A stretch of DNA of 64,000 nucleotides from Ectobius pallidus (lineage: Eukaryota > Arthropoda > Insecta > Blattodea > Ectobiidae), in assembly GCA_964059195.1 (NCBI GenBank), contig CAXKWD010000013.1:25706611-25770610 (forward strand). Direction: 5' to 3'. The position numbers and the translations under genes are program-made. How positions within the stretch are numbered: position 1 is the first letter of the stretch; each line of letters starts with the position of its first letter. Shown here one piece after another: positions 45,812-58,545 of this stretch. Under the pieces are notes generated by a model, which was not told the origin of the DNA, ran no database searches, and saw only the letters and a list, made by a program, of their open reading frames with translations.

Positions 45812-46800
45812 TAAGTTGTGTACAACCGCATAATACACCATCTTAATTTGAATAACATTCTTACATCATCTCAGTTTGGATTAAGAAGTGGCATGTCCAT
45901 TGACAATGCTGAATTTCAACTTACTATAGAAATATTGGAAGCGTTAGATAAAAAGAAATATGCCCTGGGAATTTTCTGTGACTTAGCTAAAGCGTTTGAC
46001 TGTATAAATCTTGAAATTTTACTTAAAAAATTGGATCATTATGTGTTGGACAATTTAACACTAAAGTGGTTCAAATCACAACTGTTGGATAGAACTCAAA
46101 AGGTAATAAATGGAAATGATTCTAACTTAGGGATTGTTAAAAATTGAGTATCTCAGGGATCAATACTGCGCCTTTTGCTCTTTTTAATTTTCATCAATGA
46201 CTTGCCATATAACTTAAGTGACGAATCAAAGGTTTTTTTTTTTTTTTTTTGCAAATGATACTAGTGTACTTGTAACAGGAAAGTCATAAAAACATTTATC
46301 AAGAATAGCTACAAAGGCTTTTCACGAATTAATTTCATGCTTTGTAGCTAATAAAATGACACTTAATATTGAAAAGACCCACTTTATTCAATTTAGAAGA
46401 AAACATAGATGAATTTCAAACCCTATAATTAATTACCAAATACAAATCATACAAGAAATTGGCAACATAAAATTCTTAGGCCTACAAATTGATCAAAATC
46501 TTAACTGGAAGACTCACACTGAAATGATAAGTCCAAAACTGAGTTCAGCGTGTTTCGCTTTAAGAATTTTGAATAATATATTAAAACAGGATGCATTACT
46601 TATGGTATATTTAGCATATTTTCACTCTGTAATGAGGTACGGAATCATATTCTGGGGCAACTCTTCCCATAGGGAGAAAATATGTAGAATAGAAAAATTT
46701 CCAGCAAGAATAATATGGTATGTGGAAAGAATAAAAGATAATCTTGTAAACTGCTATTTGAAAAATTAAAAAGTCTTCACTCTCACAGGAGAGTATATAC
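45812..46800 (+). mobile_element. LINE copy 3 (RT fragment)
   Basis: Same family as copies 1 and 2, on the + strand. Truncated on the left just after a T run (45800-45812) and on the right at 46800, in the middle of the C-terminal region, where CAGGGTGTTAATGAATTAC (a common insect TE terminus) begins. Confidence 0.8.
45818..46769 (+). pseudogene. reverse transcriptase fragment (LINE copy 3)
   Basis: Frame 45818-46147 encodes NRIIHHLNLNNILTSSQFG and RT motif A (ALGIFCDLAKAFDCINLEIL), then SQGSIL after a stop. The active-site region is disrupted by a 17-T run (46233-46250). The C-terminal part MISPKLSSACFALRIL to YGIIFWGNSSHREK lies at 46524-46769. A dead copy; useful as the uninterrupted reference for the insertion site in copy 2. 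Confidence 0.8.
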
Positions 46801-48824
46801 AGGGTGTTAATGAATTACACCGAAATATTTTACCTGTGTATAGAGGGGACATAGACAAGCAACTTTTATTAGGACATTTTTGCAATTGTTTTACACTAAA
46901 TGTAACTAAGCATTAGTTTCTAGATGCCGGCTTCTTCATTTAACTGACATCACAACATACGAGTACAAGACAGGCCAAGTGGATGGAGTAAATTTCAACT
47001 ACTGTTAATTTAAATGGATATGGTACAAAATGAAATGGTGAGGATGATTCATGGTATGTAAATATCCATTTCGGTATTTGCCTTTACGAGTGGGGAAACC
47101 ATGAAAAACCCATGTCAAATTGACTGTCCATGGGGTAGCGCGTTTCCATATTATCCGTGTTTTCAATCATACCATGGATCCACGGTCCATGTTCGCTCAG
47201 ATATTAAAAGTTTTTCTGTAAGAAGTAAAAATTGAAAATAATTCATTTGTTTATGTTGTTTTACAGGGCACAGGAAAATGAGGAAGTATCGGACCCTATA
47301 GTGTGTCAGAATGCATTCAAATTGTGTCCATTTTCGTTATTGGTATTTGCACTTCAATAAAAATATAAATAATGTTACTTAAGTCTCATAATTCTTACCC
47401 CGTCCTTACCTGGTAAAGGCTATCAACCAATTCAACTTTTACTTCCTCTGCTGGTACCTTAGGTACTATAGGTAGTCGAGCCCCAAATTCGAAGTTGAAT
47501 TTTTAACATAACTTAAATACACGTTTTGAGGTCCCCTGAATCCAAAATACTACTTTTGGAAACTCGTCTGTGTGTGTCTGTGAATGGCCTAGCTCCAGAA
47601 CGAAAAATTGTATGAAAACGAAATTTTGTATTTGGGTTAGGTACGTTCTGAGGATTTGACACCTAGATTGCCGACAACTTTCTCTTGTTTTTAAAGGGGC
47701 TTTCTCTCTCTCTCTCAGTCTCTCTCTCTCACTCTCTCTCTTCCTATGCGATGTGATGTGGTAACTTCATTTTTCAACCAATTTACATAAAGGGAGTGTT
47801 AAACAGAATAATTATACTAAGAGGCTAACATTTATTTTGGCAGAAGAAGTTCCATATCACATCAGATTTTTTTTAAATTTACCCACTGAATAGATAGGCA
47901 CATTCAATATGAGTATGACAGACTTCTCAGTATTTGTACACTGCCCTCATATTCCTATTCTTTCTAAAAAATAAAATTCAATTTTCTAAATTGTACAGTA
48001 ATAGGATATTATGTCGATTTAATAATTTCGAGCTACTTTTAAGGAAATCCACATAATACAAATGTTTTACGTTTTAGCCTCAGTTTCTGTATTACTTTTT
48101 CGAGTATGCTTGGAAGTTTTCAAAATTACTATACGAATAACAACAATATTAGCATCTACTAAATATCTTTGTAAATAAAACCAAGTCACATTTCTTAAGC
48201 AAATATTGAATGAAGGGAATACAGTTACTATGCAAACATTTGACTACCTGGCTCATAAACTAAATCTGGAATACAGCATTGTCTTTGCCCGCTTTCAAGG
48301 TTTGTAGGCCTATTTAGGAATAAGCATTTGCCGTTACGTTGTGTCAAGTGTCACTTACTAATTTCACAGGATACGAAAAAGGTTAAGTTAGCCTGAGTTT
48401 GTGCCTATGATATTATTCATCCCTTCAGGCATTAGCTGAGAAATGCATATAAGGCAAGCATGTAAAAAGTAGTTCTTTGTTCACAGTAAATTTTTGTGGA
48501 AGAAAGTGGGAAAGTTATATTAATTTTCTTATGATTTTAGCCTCAGAATGATTGATTGGCAAAATGAAAGTGGTATAAACAATTTCCTTTATAGACAGTA
48601 AAATGTTATGTTACTGGAATTTGTTTCTTCTTATTCCAACCCTAACCAGGAATGGTGTGTAGAAGCTAGACCTGGTCATTTAAGGGAAAATGCTGTCCGG
48701 CCTGGGAGTTCCACAAATGCCCGCAGAGCGTTAGTGTACAGGTCTAAGGGATACACGCGGCCATTCCACACATCAGTCCTCAGCAGTCCTTAGAGTCTTT
48801 TGTGTGTGATGTGAAGTTATTACC
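46801..48824. other. intergenic: TE terminus, dispersed repeats, 5' flank of the P-type gene
   Basis: 46801 begins CAGGGTGTTAATGAATTAC after TATA, the style of a TA-target MITE end; the other end is not found. 47480-47590 and 47745-47870 match 9880-10010 and 8165-8290 in inverted orientation. A CT-rich run (TCTCTC, 47700-47746) is present. 48640-48820 is GC-richer and just precedes the THAP exon, so it may hold its 5' UTR or promoter. Confidence 0.45.
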
Positions 48825-51800
48825 ATGCTTTATTGCTGTGTGCCTTTGTGTCGAAGTAAGAAAGGAAGGGAAAAGGTTTCTTTTCATGAGTTTCCATGTG
48901 ATTATGAGTTAAGAAAGAACTGCATAAAAGCTATTTCGAGGCGGGGTGAGTACGGTAAATAATATTCCTCTCATTCACAGATTTATTTTAATACCGTCAA
49001 ATGAGGTGATATCGGAGAGATAAGGCGATATCAGATGGTAGTGTTTCATCGAAATTCTAATATGCTACTTTGCCGCGCTTTTGCGAGGTTATTATTCTTT
49101 ATGTAGGTTCTTCGGTGTGAATTTTCTTGTGGCAGAATATGCATTGTTGAGCAGCAACATGATATAATGTTAATTAATTCTACGTATTTCTATTCCGAGA
49201 ATACTTTCAAGTGTGCACTCGAAATGAAAGTTAATGCAGATCAAATTAACATAATTAGGTCTATACTTCTGTAATTTATTTATTTGCAAAAATTCACCAT
49301 TTCTGTTTGTGTGAAGTGACAAACAAACATAAAACCAAGCTATATATGAAAGCAAGGTGCAATTATGAACTCGGAAATAGGAGAGGGCACAAAAAACGCA
49401 ATCATTACATCACTGTTATAGGTGCCTATTAAAAAAATAACAGTAAAAACCGTTCGATATCACTCCAGTTGGCAGTACCCGTATAATCTGATAAATTGCC
49501 TTAGTACCTTTTGTATTTAGGAATCTTCTTTCATAAATCCGGCGGTATTATTCATTCTATTACTTATTTCTTTTAGGAGATGATGGCAATCTATGGCAGC
49601 CAAGTGACCACTCGGTTGTATGCAGTGTACACTTTATGCAACAAGATTACAAAGAGGGTATAAAGAGGAAAATACTTAAAGTCGGTTCTGTTCCTTCAGT
49701 TTTTCCGAACTATCCTAAATATAAAGATGGAAATCGTCCACCAGTTAGGCGCGAACTTAAAAGATCTAGGTCAAAGTCTACAGTCTCTAGTCCATGCGTC
49801 GTAAAAAAACAGAAAAAGGACAACAATGAATTCGTTACTCTGGAAAGTAATGAAAGAGAAGACAATGAAATTCCAAGACTTGTTGATGTCGGTGTCCAAA
49901 CACAGGCCCGACCTTCTCTTATACTACAGAAAAATAGGCAAATTTTGAGCTTGAAAAGAAATAATCGCCGACTGCGGTCCAAAATTAAAGTCTTACGAGG
50001 AAAAATAGTGAAATTAAAAGAGCAGTATCATAAAGATAGAGCTGCTATAAAAGAGCTGAATATTGAGAATATGGAATCCGCTATTAAAGAAGGGGATACC
50101 AGGGCTATGTTTATAAAAGAACAGTTAACCACAATAGGTCAAAGTAAGCATCACTGGAGTGAATTTGCTATACGTTATTGTGTTTTATGGCATAGCAAAT
50201 CTCCGTCCGCATATTATTTCGTACGTAATGTACCACTATTAACCCTTCCTAGTAAATCCACGCTGAAACGTTACGTTGGAGAATGTAGTAAAGAACATAT
50301 TGGGGACATTATAACCCAACGACTAACTGAGCAGCGTAAAGTAGTAGGAGATGAGGGTTCATTGGGCTCTCTAATAATTGATGATATGACGATCAGGCCT
50401 GAAGTACAATACCTGAGATCGAATGATGCTGTGATAGGGACAGTAGACATGGATGGGATGGAAATGGAAAAAGGAAAAGAAAATGATGTTGCCACTAGAC
50501 TCACATGCTACGTTTTTCAGGGACTAGCTTCACATTTTGCAATACCAGTCCACTATTTCTTCACAAATAACTTGACAGGAACGGAGCTAAAAGAGTTAAC
50601 TTTACAAGTTATTCGTCAAGTAGAGGATGCAGGCTTCAGGGTAATTAGAATCGTAACAGACAATCACTCCACAAATGTTAAGATGTTCTCTGAACTATGT
50701 AACGGGGAACCGAAACATGAGATTCCTCATCCATGTGATTCTGACAGGCCACTATTTTTGTCATATGATTACTGTCATATCATAAAGAATGTAAGAAATT
50801 TATTTATTGATCCGAAGCGAAGCTTACTGAATATGGGAGAATCTGTAAGTCCTAAATATCTGCGGATGCTGTACGACCTTCAGAAAGATGAGGTATGGAA
50901 ACCTGTACGATTCCTTACAGAGAAACACTTAACGCCTAGTACCTTCGAAAAAATGAATGTTAAGAGAGCGGTGCAAATTTTTTCGGACGAAGTTACAGCT
51001 TCTCTTCGCACTCTTAAGAATGAAGGTGCAAAATTCGGAGTGCAAGGGTTCGAAGATTCGGAGGCAACTATCAACTTCCTTGAAATCATGAATAGATGGT
51101 TTAAATTTCACAATGTGAAAAATACAACATACCACATTCGTTCAAGGGATGAAGATTCGAAACTTTTTTTTTAAATCGAGGATTCGAGATTGCACTGGCT
51201 GGAGTTCGATTTCTTACATTATTTGGAAGCTTGGAAAGAATCGTGCAAATTTCCCAGAAGACAATTTCTCAGCAAGGAGACTCATCATGCTCTTTTGTTA
51301 ACAACACTGTCCACTGTTCACTGCATAAAATTTCTTCTTAACAGTGGATTTCATTTCGTGTTAACGCGGAAATTCAGTAGTGATCAAATTGAAATTCTCT
51401 TCAGTTCAATAAGAAGATTAGGAGGCAGTAATGATCAAACAAACGCTGTTGGTGTTATGCAAGCCATTCATAAAATCCTTGCTACCGGGATTATTTCTGC
51501 ATCTGTTAATGCAAATGTTACTGGTTTGCCGAAGGCAGTTGCAGTAACAATGACGTCTTCATCGATACACCAGAGTAAGAAATTGTCTGCCAGAATTACC
51601 ACATACGATTCCGAGATTTGCGAGAAACTGGATACATATGCGAAAACACTGGAATCCGTTGGTGGGGAAGCAGTAGCCACGACTGTCAAGTCAGCTACTC
51701 TGGCGGTTATTTCCAGTTATCTGATCAGAACTATTAAGGATCATATTGAATGTGAGTATTGTAAAGGATTGTTTGAATCTGAGAAAACTGACATACCGGC

Positions 51801-52161
51801 ATTAGAACTATTGAAAAACATGAACAGGGGAGGCTACGCATACCCCACTGTAACATTCCTTAATATCATCACTGCACTGGATTCTGTCACCAGAGAATGT
51901 TTACCTCATGTATACAATCATCCGAAGCCACTGTACACACTAAAATTACAATTTGAGATCAGGCTGAGCCTGAACCCTAATGTTCAGTGTTCTAATCCCA
52001 ACAAAGATGAGCATCATGTAAATAAACTATGCAGCCTCATACTAACAAAGTTTCTAAGACCATATATTAGCAACTACTGTAGAAAAAACAGCGAGAACCA
52101 TAAAACCAAGAAATCTGTTTTAAAAACAAAACCCCTTTCAAGGAAAATCCACAAAATTTAG
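48825..52161 (+). pseudogene. THAP9/P-element-type transposase, one in-frame stop
   Basis: A P-superfamily transposase of about 900 codons. Exon 1 (48825-48945) encodes [22 protein letters not shown], the first half of a THAP zinc finger. The intron 48946-49576 (GTGAGT..TTTTAG) joins in phase to GDDGNLWQPSDHSVVCSVHF, with the C-x2-H ligands, and SVPSVFPNYP closing the domain. A basic, coiled-coil-like segment follows (RNNRRLRSKIKVLRGKIVKL). The catalytic core shows LIIDDMTIRPEVQY (first Asp), VRIVTDNHSTNVKMF-like text (second Asp in TDNHSTN) and YCHIIKNVRNLF. TAA at 51172-51174, at the end of a 9-T run, interrupts the frame, which continues unshifted with DQIEILFSSIRRLGGSNDQT (the conserved Glu region) to TAG 52159-52161. 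No other lesion is seen. It is either a nearly intact transposon gene or a domesticated THAP9-like gene with a recent nonsense mutation or sequencing error. TIRs were not located. Confidence 0.85.
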
Positions 52162-52616
52162 AATTGTCTTGTACATTGTGTGACTAATTTATATAACTTA
52201 CTGTGAAAGCGTGAACAGTGACAAGTATTACACATTAACATTGCCCTCTTTGTAATAATCATTAGGTGACTTTTAAATTATGAAGTGTGATCGACGATGT
52301 CAACTTTTCGATTACATCATGCTGCTTGAATGTGAATCTACTAATCTCAGCAAGGTAAAATTTCAACATAATAGCAACATTTTAGTAATTGACTTCTACT
52401 CTTTTTCAATCTCTACGTAGTAACATAATGTTGCATGAATGTTTGATATTCATTTTAATGCTTCGTATTATGTAGATATTTAATTCATATGTCCAGCATT
52501 AGGCCGAAGTGTTTTGCTGTTTGCCGCAATAAAAATATTTTAATATATAGCAATTACTAATTGACTTCTATTTTTCCACTCTCTAAGTCATAATATACTC
52601 TTGCATGAAAGCATGA
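52162..52616. repeat. 3' flank of the P-type gene with an internal tandem duplication
   Basis: The block around TAATTGACTTCTACTCTTTTTC...GTTGCATGAATG (52388-52455) recurs diverged as TAATTGACTTCTATTTTTCC...CTTGCATGAAAG (52553-52613). The LTR element at 52617 inserted in the second copy. Confidence 0.5.
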
Positions 52617-53008
52617 TGTTGCCATTTATTAATTTGTAAATAGTTTCTGCCCTCCTCCTTGTTATTTAAAAATTTCCGATCTCGCCCTGATTCTAGTACA
52701 ATCTTCGATTCTCTTGTTTTTCGTGACGTATTGCTTTAGGGTTCAAAGTTTTCTCGTATAGTGGCGCTTCCGGCGTCTCAGAGTTTTCTTGGTGGGTTGT
52801 GGCGAACTAGCTAGTTGAGTTGGTGTTGAATGCAGCTTATTGTATGATGTAGTTTTCTGGAACTAAGGATGTGCCTCACGGCGTCGCCGGGATGTATTAC
52901 TGTAAGTGTAGTAAATCATGGTTATCATATATATATTAGAGTCATTCTAGGATAGTAAATCCCTTCATTTTTTCCTACTCCAAGTCAGTTATTATGTCGG
53001 ATTCTAGT
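52617..53008 (+). repeat. left LTR
   Basis: TGTTGCCATTTATTAATTTG ... TCGGATTCTAGT. I find no difference from the right LTR at a constant offset of 4201 bp. Confidence 0.8.
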
Positions 53009-56000
53009 AATGCTTCTGAGCGGTCAGTGGAGGGACGCGCCCTGTCGTTCGCATCATCTATCCTGTTCTCTTCTCGTGCCCGTATTAGTCAGCGTGTTTT
53101 TCCCTTATATTTGTTTATGGTTATTAATTAAAACTTGGCTGTATGCTTGATCTGTTTCCCGAATATAATATTGTTGGACAGTATTTTCTTCTGTTTAAGA
53201 ACTTAGCCATTCCCCTGCAGTATTTGGGTATTTTATATTTAATAATATATTTTCTTTGACTATTCAGATTATAGTTCGTTCCTCTTTTAAATTTTTGCTA
53301 TCTGTTAGTTTTTGGTCTTGTCTCTAGGACGTGGTATGGGACTCTCCTAGTTGACTTGTTTTGTGCTACCACTATTTGTCATTCTAATAATATTTCCCTG
53401 ATCTGGTCTTGAAAGTTCTTTTTATGGTATTTTGCCTGCATGGCATTACCAAGTTTTGCGGACTATGGGATTGTACTATGTGATGGTATTTATCGATCTG
53501 CTTATTATAGTGTTTCATGGTATTTTGTCTGGATCGATTAGTCAAGTTAGGTGGCCTATGCGATAGTAGTTTCTGATAGTATTTATCGCGCTGCTATTCG
53601 GCTAAATTTCAGAGTTTCACGTTGAGTTGCGGTAACCCGGGGCCGCTTTGTTTATTTAGGTAGTCTCATGTAAGTTTGCTGCCCGCAAATTCCGTTCTCT
53701 TTCACCTCATGTATTTCAAGTCTTTTTCCTCTCAGCCTGCGTTGGTGGTATGGGACACTTGTGGGTTGAGGGTTTTTTCTGTCTTTTTCAATATCTGCTA
53801 CGGGCGGTATGGGACGTCCTTCAGTCGACTAGGGTTTCTTTTTTTCAAATTCTCGTTGGGTGGTATGGGACGCCCTGAGATGTTATTGTTGCAGTGTCAT
53901 TATTCTTTAGATGGAGTGTGGACCCTCCAGTTTCTGCGGGCACATCTTTGTTTTGAGTAAAGTTTTGGGAATTAATCTTCTTGACCAGACCGGATCCTTG
54001 CAGTGCTGAATCATTTTTATATTCATTGAAGTTTTCTGACCCAGTTTGTCCTTGACGTCACCTTCCTTGGGGTTTAGCTTAGGTAAGTTTTATGTGGGTT
54101 TTGTGGTCTCTTTCTCTTTCAGGTTGCCGCTCATGGTCTCCTGGCGACTGGTGGTTGGTTGTTTGCCGGGCTTGTATTTCTTGGATAGATTACTGATAGC
54201 CGCCCCCTTTTTCTAAATTGTGTATTTTCCTTTGGTTTAGGATAAACCTAGGAATTTGTAGCCAGCAACGCCTATGCCTGGGATGCCTGTGATGTGGGTG
54301 ATCGCTGGGCGCGTCTGTTGAACTATTGTTTTGGATGTATTGTTTTCAGGGTCGACCAATCATCACCCGTCCCGTTTCCGTGAAACCGACGACTTGGATG
54401 GAGGGAGGTGCCTGCTTCTTGCGTATTAACTTCTCTGTGTTTTAGTTAGATGAGCTTGGTAGAAACTGAATACGTCTTTTATGCGTGCCATTGCCGTCAG
54501 ATATTTTTTGGATGCCTGGGATGTAGGTGGACACCGGACTCGTCTTCTGAAATAATTATTGACTTATATTGCTTTCAGAGTGCATTAAACATCACTCCCC
54601 CCGCCGATGTGACCGAGGTCTTGGATTTTTGAAGGGATTTTTCTGGCTGTAAGATAATCTGAATACTGAAGAAGTTCTATATGATACTGTTTATTAATCT
54701 TTTCATTTCAGGATTTTCTCGCTGACTACTGCGGTCGAGGATTTATTTTTAAACCTAGAACAGTTTCTTTGAATTTGGGTTTTTTTAAAAATTATGTTTT
54801 TGGTGTCTTGGATGTTGTCTCTTTATTACGTGTGAGTTGCTCCCATTAACTCTGGTTCCTTGTCAAGTAAAAATTTATGTGGCATAGTTGTATGAGCCAA
54901 GTTGTTTTTTGTTTAACCATGATTTCTTCACTTGCCGTAGTCCCTGGTGGGCGAATCCGTGACTCCCTTCAGGAGTTGTTTTTTTATCACACTATTTGCT
55001 CTGTCCCATAATTTTTGTCTGCATTCAGCAACTTCTCCATGGATCTGCCCTTGTATATATGTTTAAATGTAAATTTTAATGTCAAGTTTAATGTGAAATG
55101 TAAACAAAAATTTAATAAAGAGAATAAATTTTCTTCAACAATTACTAGAAATAAAATAAAATAAAAAAATTAGATGATAAGGTTTCTAAACTTCCAAAGA
55201 TAAAGAATATAATGTAACCCTTAAGTAGACTAATAATATAAAAAGGAAACATTGAGAGAGAGATTATTGAATGGTTATGTGAACCATGTAAATTAGTGGG
55301 TGATGGCCACTGAGCATTAATGAAAGTTAGATGAAGTAATACAGTTATTACATTATGGAGGAAATTATAAAGGACATGTTTATTCGGTGTTTGAGTGCAT
55401 TCACCAGGCTTAAATTGAAAATTTGGACAGGGATCTTAAAATAACACTCAGTTAATGGACTAACCCGCATCAAGAAAGAAGAATATGTTAACTTATTCTA
55501 TAAAGGAAAGTGCTATAAGAAATTTGGGACTAAAAATTTATATGATACAAGTGAAAATAAAAACCACCTTTGGGACCGGCAACTCACACTGTGTGCCCCC
55601 CCTTTATTATGACAAATACTGTGCGCTGTGCATCATGTTTCAGGCTATGTTGGAGTGTGGAGTCTGCTTTTTTTTCCGTTCGGGCATGAACCATGGCATG
55701 CCTGTTTGGATGGTACAGAGACCATCACCGAGAAGGCCTCTCGGACTTGTATTTTGCCATCATGTGTGGCCGGTTGGCTCTCTTTTCTTCTTGTGTATGC
55801 CCATTCTTCCTTGTGGCTGCTCCGCTCCCATCTCTCTGTGCCTATCTGCCTGGAGATAATCAAGATATCGCTGGTGTTGTGTGGAGATTTAATGAGGACA
55901 TCTCTACCAGCCTGCTGAAGATTATTCTCAGAGATAAGTCTTGTAGTGTTTGGAGATTATATACAAAAACATCTCTGATATCTTCCTTCAGATAATATGC

Positions 56001-56817
56001 GCCAGTTCGTCCCTAACTTGACATTTTCTCTATACATTAATATACATATTGTATTCATGCTACTGTTGTGGACAGCAGTTCTTAGAATTTTGGCGCTCTG
56101 TAAAAAAAAAAAAAGAAAGGAAATCCTTATATTTTGGACTTCACTAATGAATCATTTTCTGAAATGAGGGACATAAATTATCCCTATTATCTTTTTTGGC
56201 ACGGTATAAATGTAGTATGGACACGTGCCTATTTTCAGATAGTGGTAGTGAGAATAATGGCTCACCCATGTGTGAAGTGTGGGCCCTGAAACATAAACAG
56301 ATATTTCAAGAAAGAAATTGGGGGAGAACTCTTGGTCCTTATAAGCATTTGCCGATTTAAGTAAATTTTTCTTCTGCATTTAAAGATGCCGATTTAGCAT
56401 TCATATAAAGATTAAATGTTTCTCTCTTGTAATTTGTGTTGATTTAACTTAGTATTGAGATAGTTAGTATTGCTTGTGAGGGATATTTGAATTGTATTCA
56501 TTGTGGCAGATCCATATTTAATTTTGTGTGTGTGGAATGGCTGATATTTATAAGTGTGAATTTTGAAGTAGGCCATTTTATATCATGCTGCTAATCAAGC
56601 AAATTACAAGTACTCAGGTAATACTATTTATGATAAGGGTGTTTAGTGTTGAATATTGGTGTTAAAATTAACACCCAGTGTGTCCTGGACGAGTTGAAAA
56701 TTAATATAAAAATTTTGACATACAAACTTTGATAGTGAGGTTGAAATGTATTTCCTCGCGTTTTGTGTCTTGGGTGTCATTGAGTTCTTCCGGCGAGAAG
56801 AGGGAGGGTTGTAATAT

Positions 56818-57209
56818 TGTTGCCATTTATTAATTTGTAAATAGTTTCTGCCCTCCTCCTTGTTATTTAAAAATTTCCGATCTCGCCCTGATTCTAGTAC
56901 AATCTTCGATTCTCTTGTTTTTCGTGACGTATTGCTTTAGGGTTCAAAGTTTTCTCGTATAGTGGCGCTTCCGGCGTCTCAGAGTTTTCTTGGTGGGTTG
57001 TGGCGAACTAGCTAGTTGAGTTGGTGTTGAATGCAGCTTATTGTATGATGTAGTTTTCTGGAACTAAGGATGTGCCTCACGGCGTCGCCGGGATGTATTA
57101 CTGTAAGTGTAGTAAATCATGGTTATCATATATATATTAGAGTCATTCTAGGATAGTAAATCCCTTCATTTTTTCCTACTCCAAGTCAGTTATTATGTCG
57201 GATTCTAGT
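56818..57209 (+). repeat. right LTR
   Basis: Identical to the left LTR. It is preceded by TTGTAATAT after the polypurine tract. The true LTR may therefore start TGTAATATTG at 56810, with those bases lost from the left LTR. Confidence 0.8.
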
Positions 57210-57224
57210 CATGCTTCTAGCGGG

Positions 57225-57660
57225 TGGCATTTTACAGATGAATGCCATTTATAATGAAATCTCAGAATCTAGTATTGTTATCGGGCTCGTTCCCTTTGAA
57301 TTTCCTTAACTTTAAACTCGTCACAAGACACCCAAGACGTAACTTTGGTCAACCCACATTTCTATTTATATCAATGTTGTATTAACTCAGTGTGTTTGAA
57401 ATTAGACGAAGGACTGGTTCTCACTAGAAATATTTTCATGCAAGGTTATGATACCTTTGATTCCTGAATGATTTGTCATTCTTGGGTATAATATGCAGCT
57501 TAAGCAATCTAGTCACTGCGAGTATGTATTTGCCTAATGTTAAAGGTAGTACGTTGATCGTATGTTTTGCGGTCATTGATTTATATTTTCTACTGTACTG
57601 TGGCTGTTTGTGTAATCCCTTTTTCTTACGCTTATTCTTATGCTAAATTCATGTTGGTAT
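57225..57660. other. intergenic, nothing recognised
   Basis: No gene or repeat boundary seen between the LTR element and the tandem array. Confidence 0.4.
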
Positions 57661-57669
57661 TGTGCGTAG

Positions 57670-58545
57670 ATGTTTCTGCCAGTAATTAATACATTATTCT
57701 AAATTTTGCATTATAAAGATTTCTAAGTCTACTCCATTTCTTACATAACCTCGTTTTTGGAATATTGTTTGTACCAAACTGAGTTAACAGTAATTAACTA
57801 TTATTCTAAAGAGATTGCATTCCTACTGCATTATAAAGATTTGTAGGCCTATGGTATTTAAACTTAACCTTGCATATCGGAGTCTTGTTGGTACCAAACT
57901 AAGCTAACTATAATTAAATATTATTCTAAAGAGATTGCATTCCTATTGCATAATAAAGATTTGTAGGCCTATAGTATTTAAACTTAACTTTGCATATCGG
58001 AGTCTGGTTTGTACCTAACTGAGTTAACAGTAATTATCTATTATTCTAAAGAGATTGCATTCCTACTGCATTATAAAGATTTGTAGGCCTATAGTATTTA
58101 AACTTAACTTTGCATATCGGAGTCTTGTTTGTACCTAACTGAGTTAACAGTAATTATCTATTATTCTAAAGAGATTGCATTCCTACTGCTATTATAAAGA
58201 TTTGTAGGCCTATAGTATTTAAACTTAACTTTGCATATCGGAGTCTTGTTTGTATTAAACTGAGTTAACAGTAATTAATTTTTATTCTAAAGGATTGGGG
58301 TACTGAAGTTGTAGGCCTAGGCCATTTCATACTTTACTGTGCATATTTGAATTTTGGCTTATATCAAAACTAAGCTAACAGTAATTAATTTTTATATTCT
58401 AAAAGATTGTATTACTGAAGTTTTTGGCCTAGACCATTTCATACTTTACCTTGCATATTTAAATTTTGGCTTATTCCAAACGAACTTAACAGTAATTAAT
58501 TATTATATTCTAAAAGATTGTATTACTGGAGTTGTAGTACTACTC
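57670..58545. repeat. tandem array, about seven units of about 120 bp
   Basis: Each unit reads roughly TATTCTAAAGAGATTGCATT, CTGCATTATAAAGATTTGTA, GGCCTATAGTATTTAAACTT, then GTTTGTACCTAACTGAGTTA. The central units (57796-58275) are nearly identical; units at both ends are diverged, as in a minisatellite or satellite homogenised from the middle. Confidence 0.9.

Larger units (their letters stand above)
52617..57209 (+). mobile_element. 4.6-kb non-coding LTR retrotransposon (LARD-like), very young
   Basis: Direct repeats of about 393 bp bound about 3.8 kb of internal DNA with no gag, protease, RT or integrase. A polypurine tract GCGAGAAGAGGGAGGG (56793-56808) precedes the right LTR, giving + orientation. 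CATG occurs just outside both ends (52612-52615 and 57210-57213). The internal part is G/T-rich, with three TGGTATGGGA-headed repeats (53744-53880) and a diverged pair at 54272-54400 and 54508-54632. It must depend on another element for enzymes. Confidence 0.75.

Noticed and set aside
51164..51174. frameshift in the T9 run of the P-type gene
   Set aside because: The frame is the same on both sides of the run, so it is a nonsense codon, not an indel.
52617..57209. coding LTR retrotransposon
   Set aside because: No gag, protease, RT or integrase motif in any frame; the frames at 53676 and 55485-55995 lack known domains.
57840..58545. CRISPR-like repeat array
   Set aside because: The whole 120-bp unit repeats without unique spacers; it is a eukaryotic tandem array.
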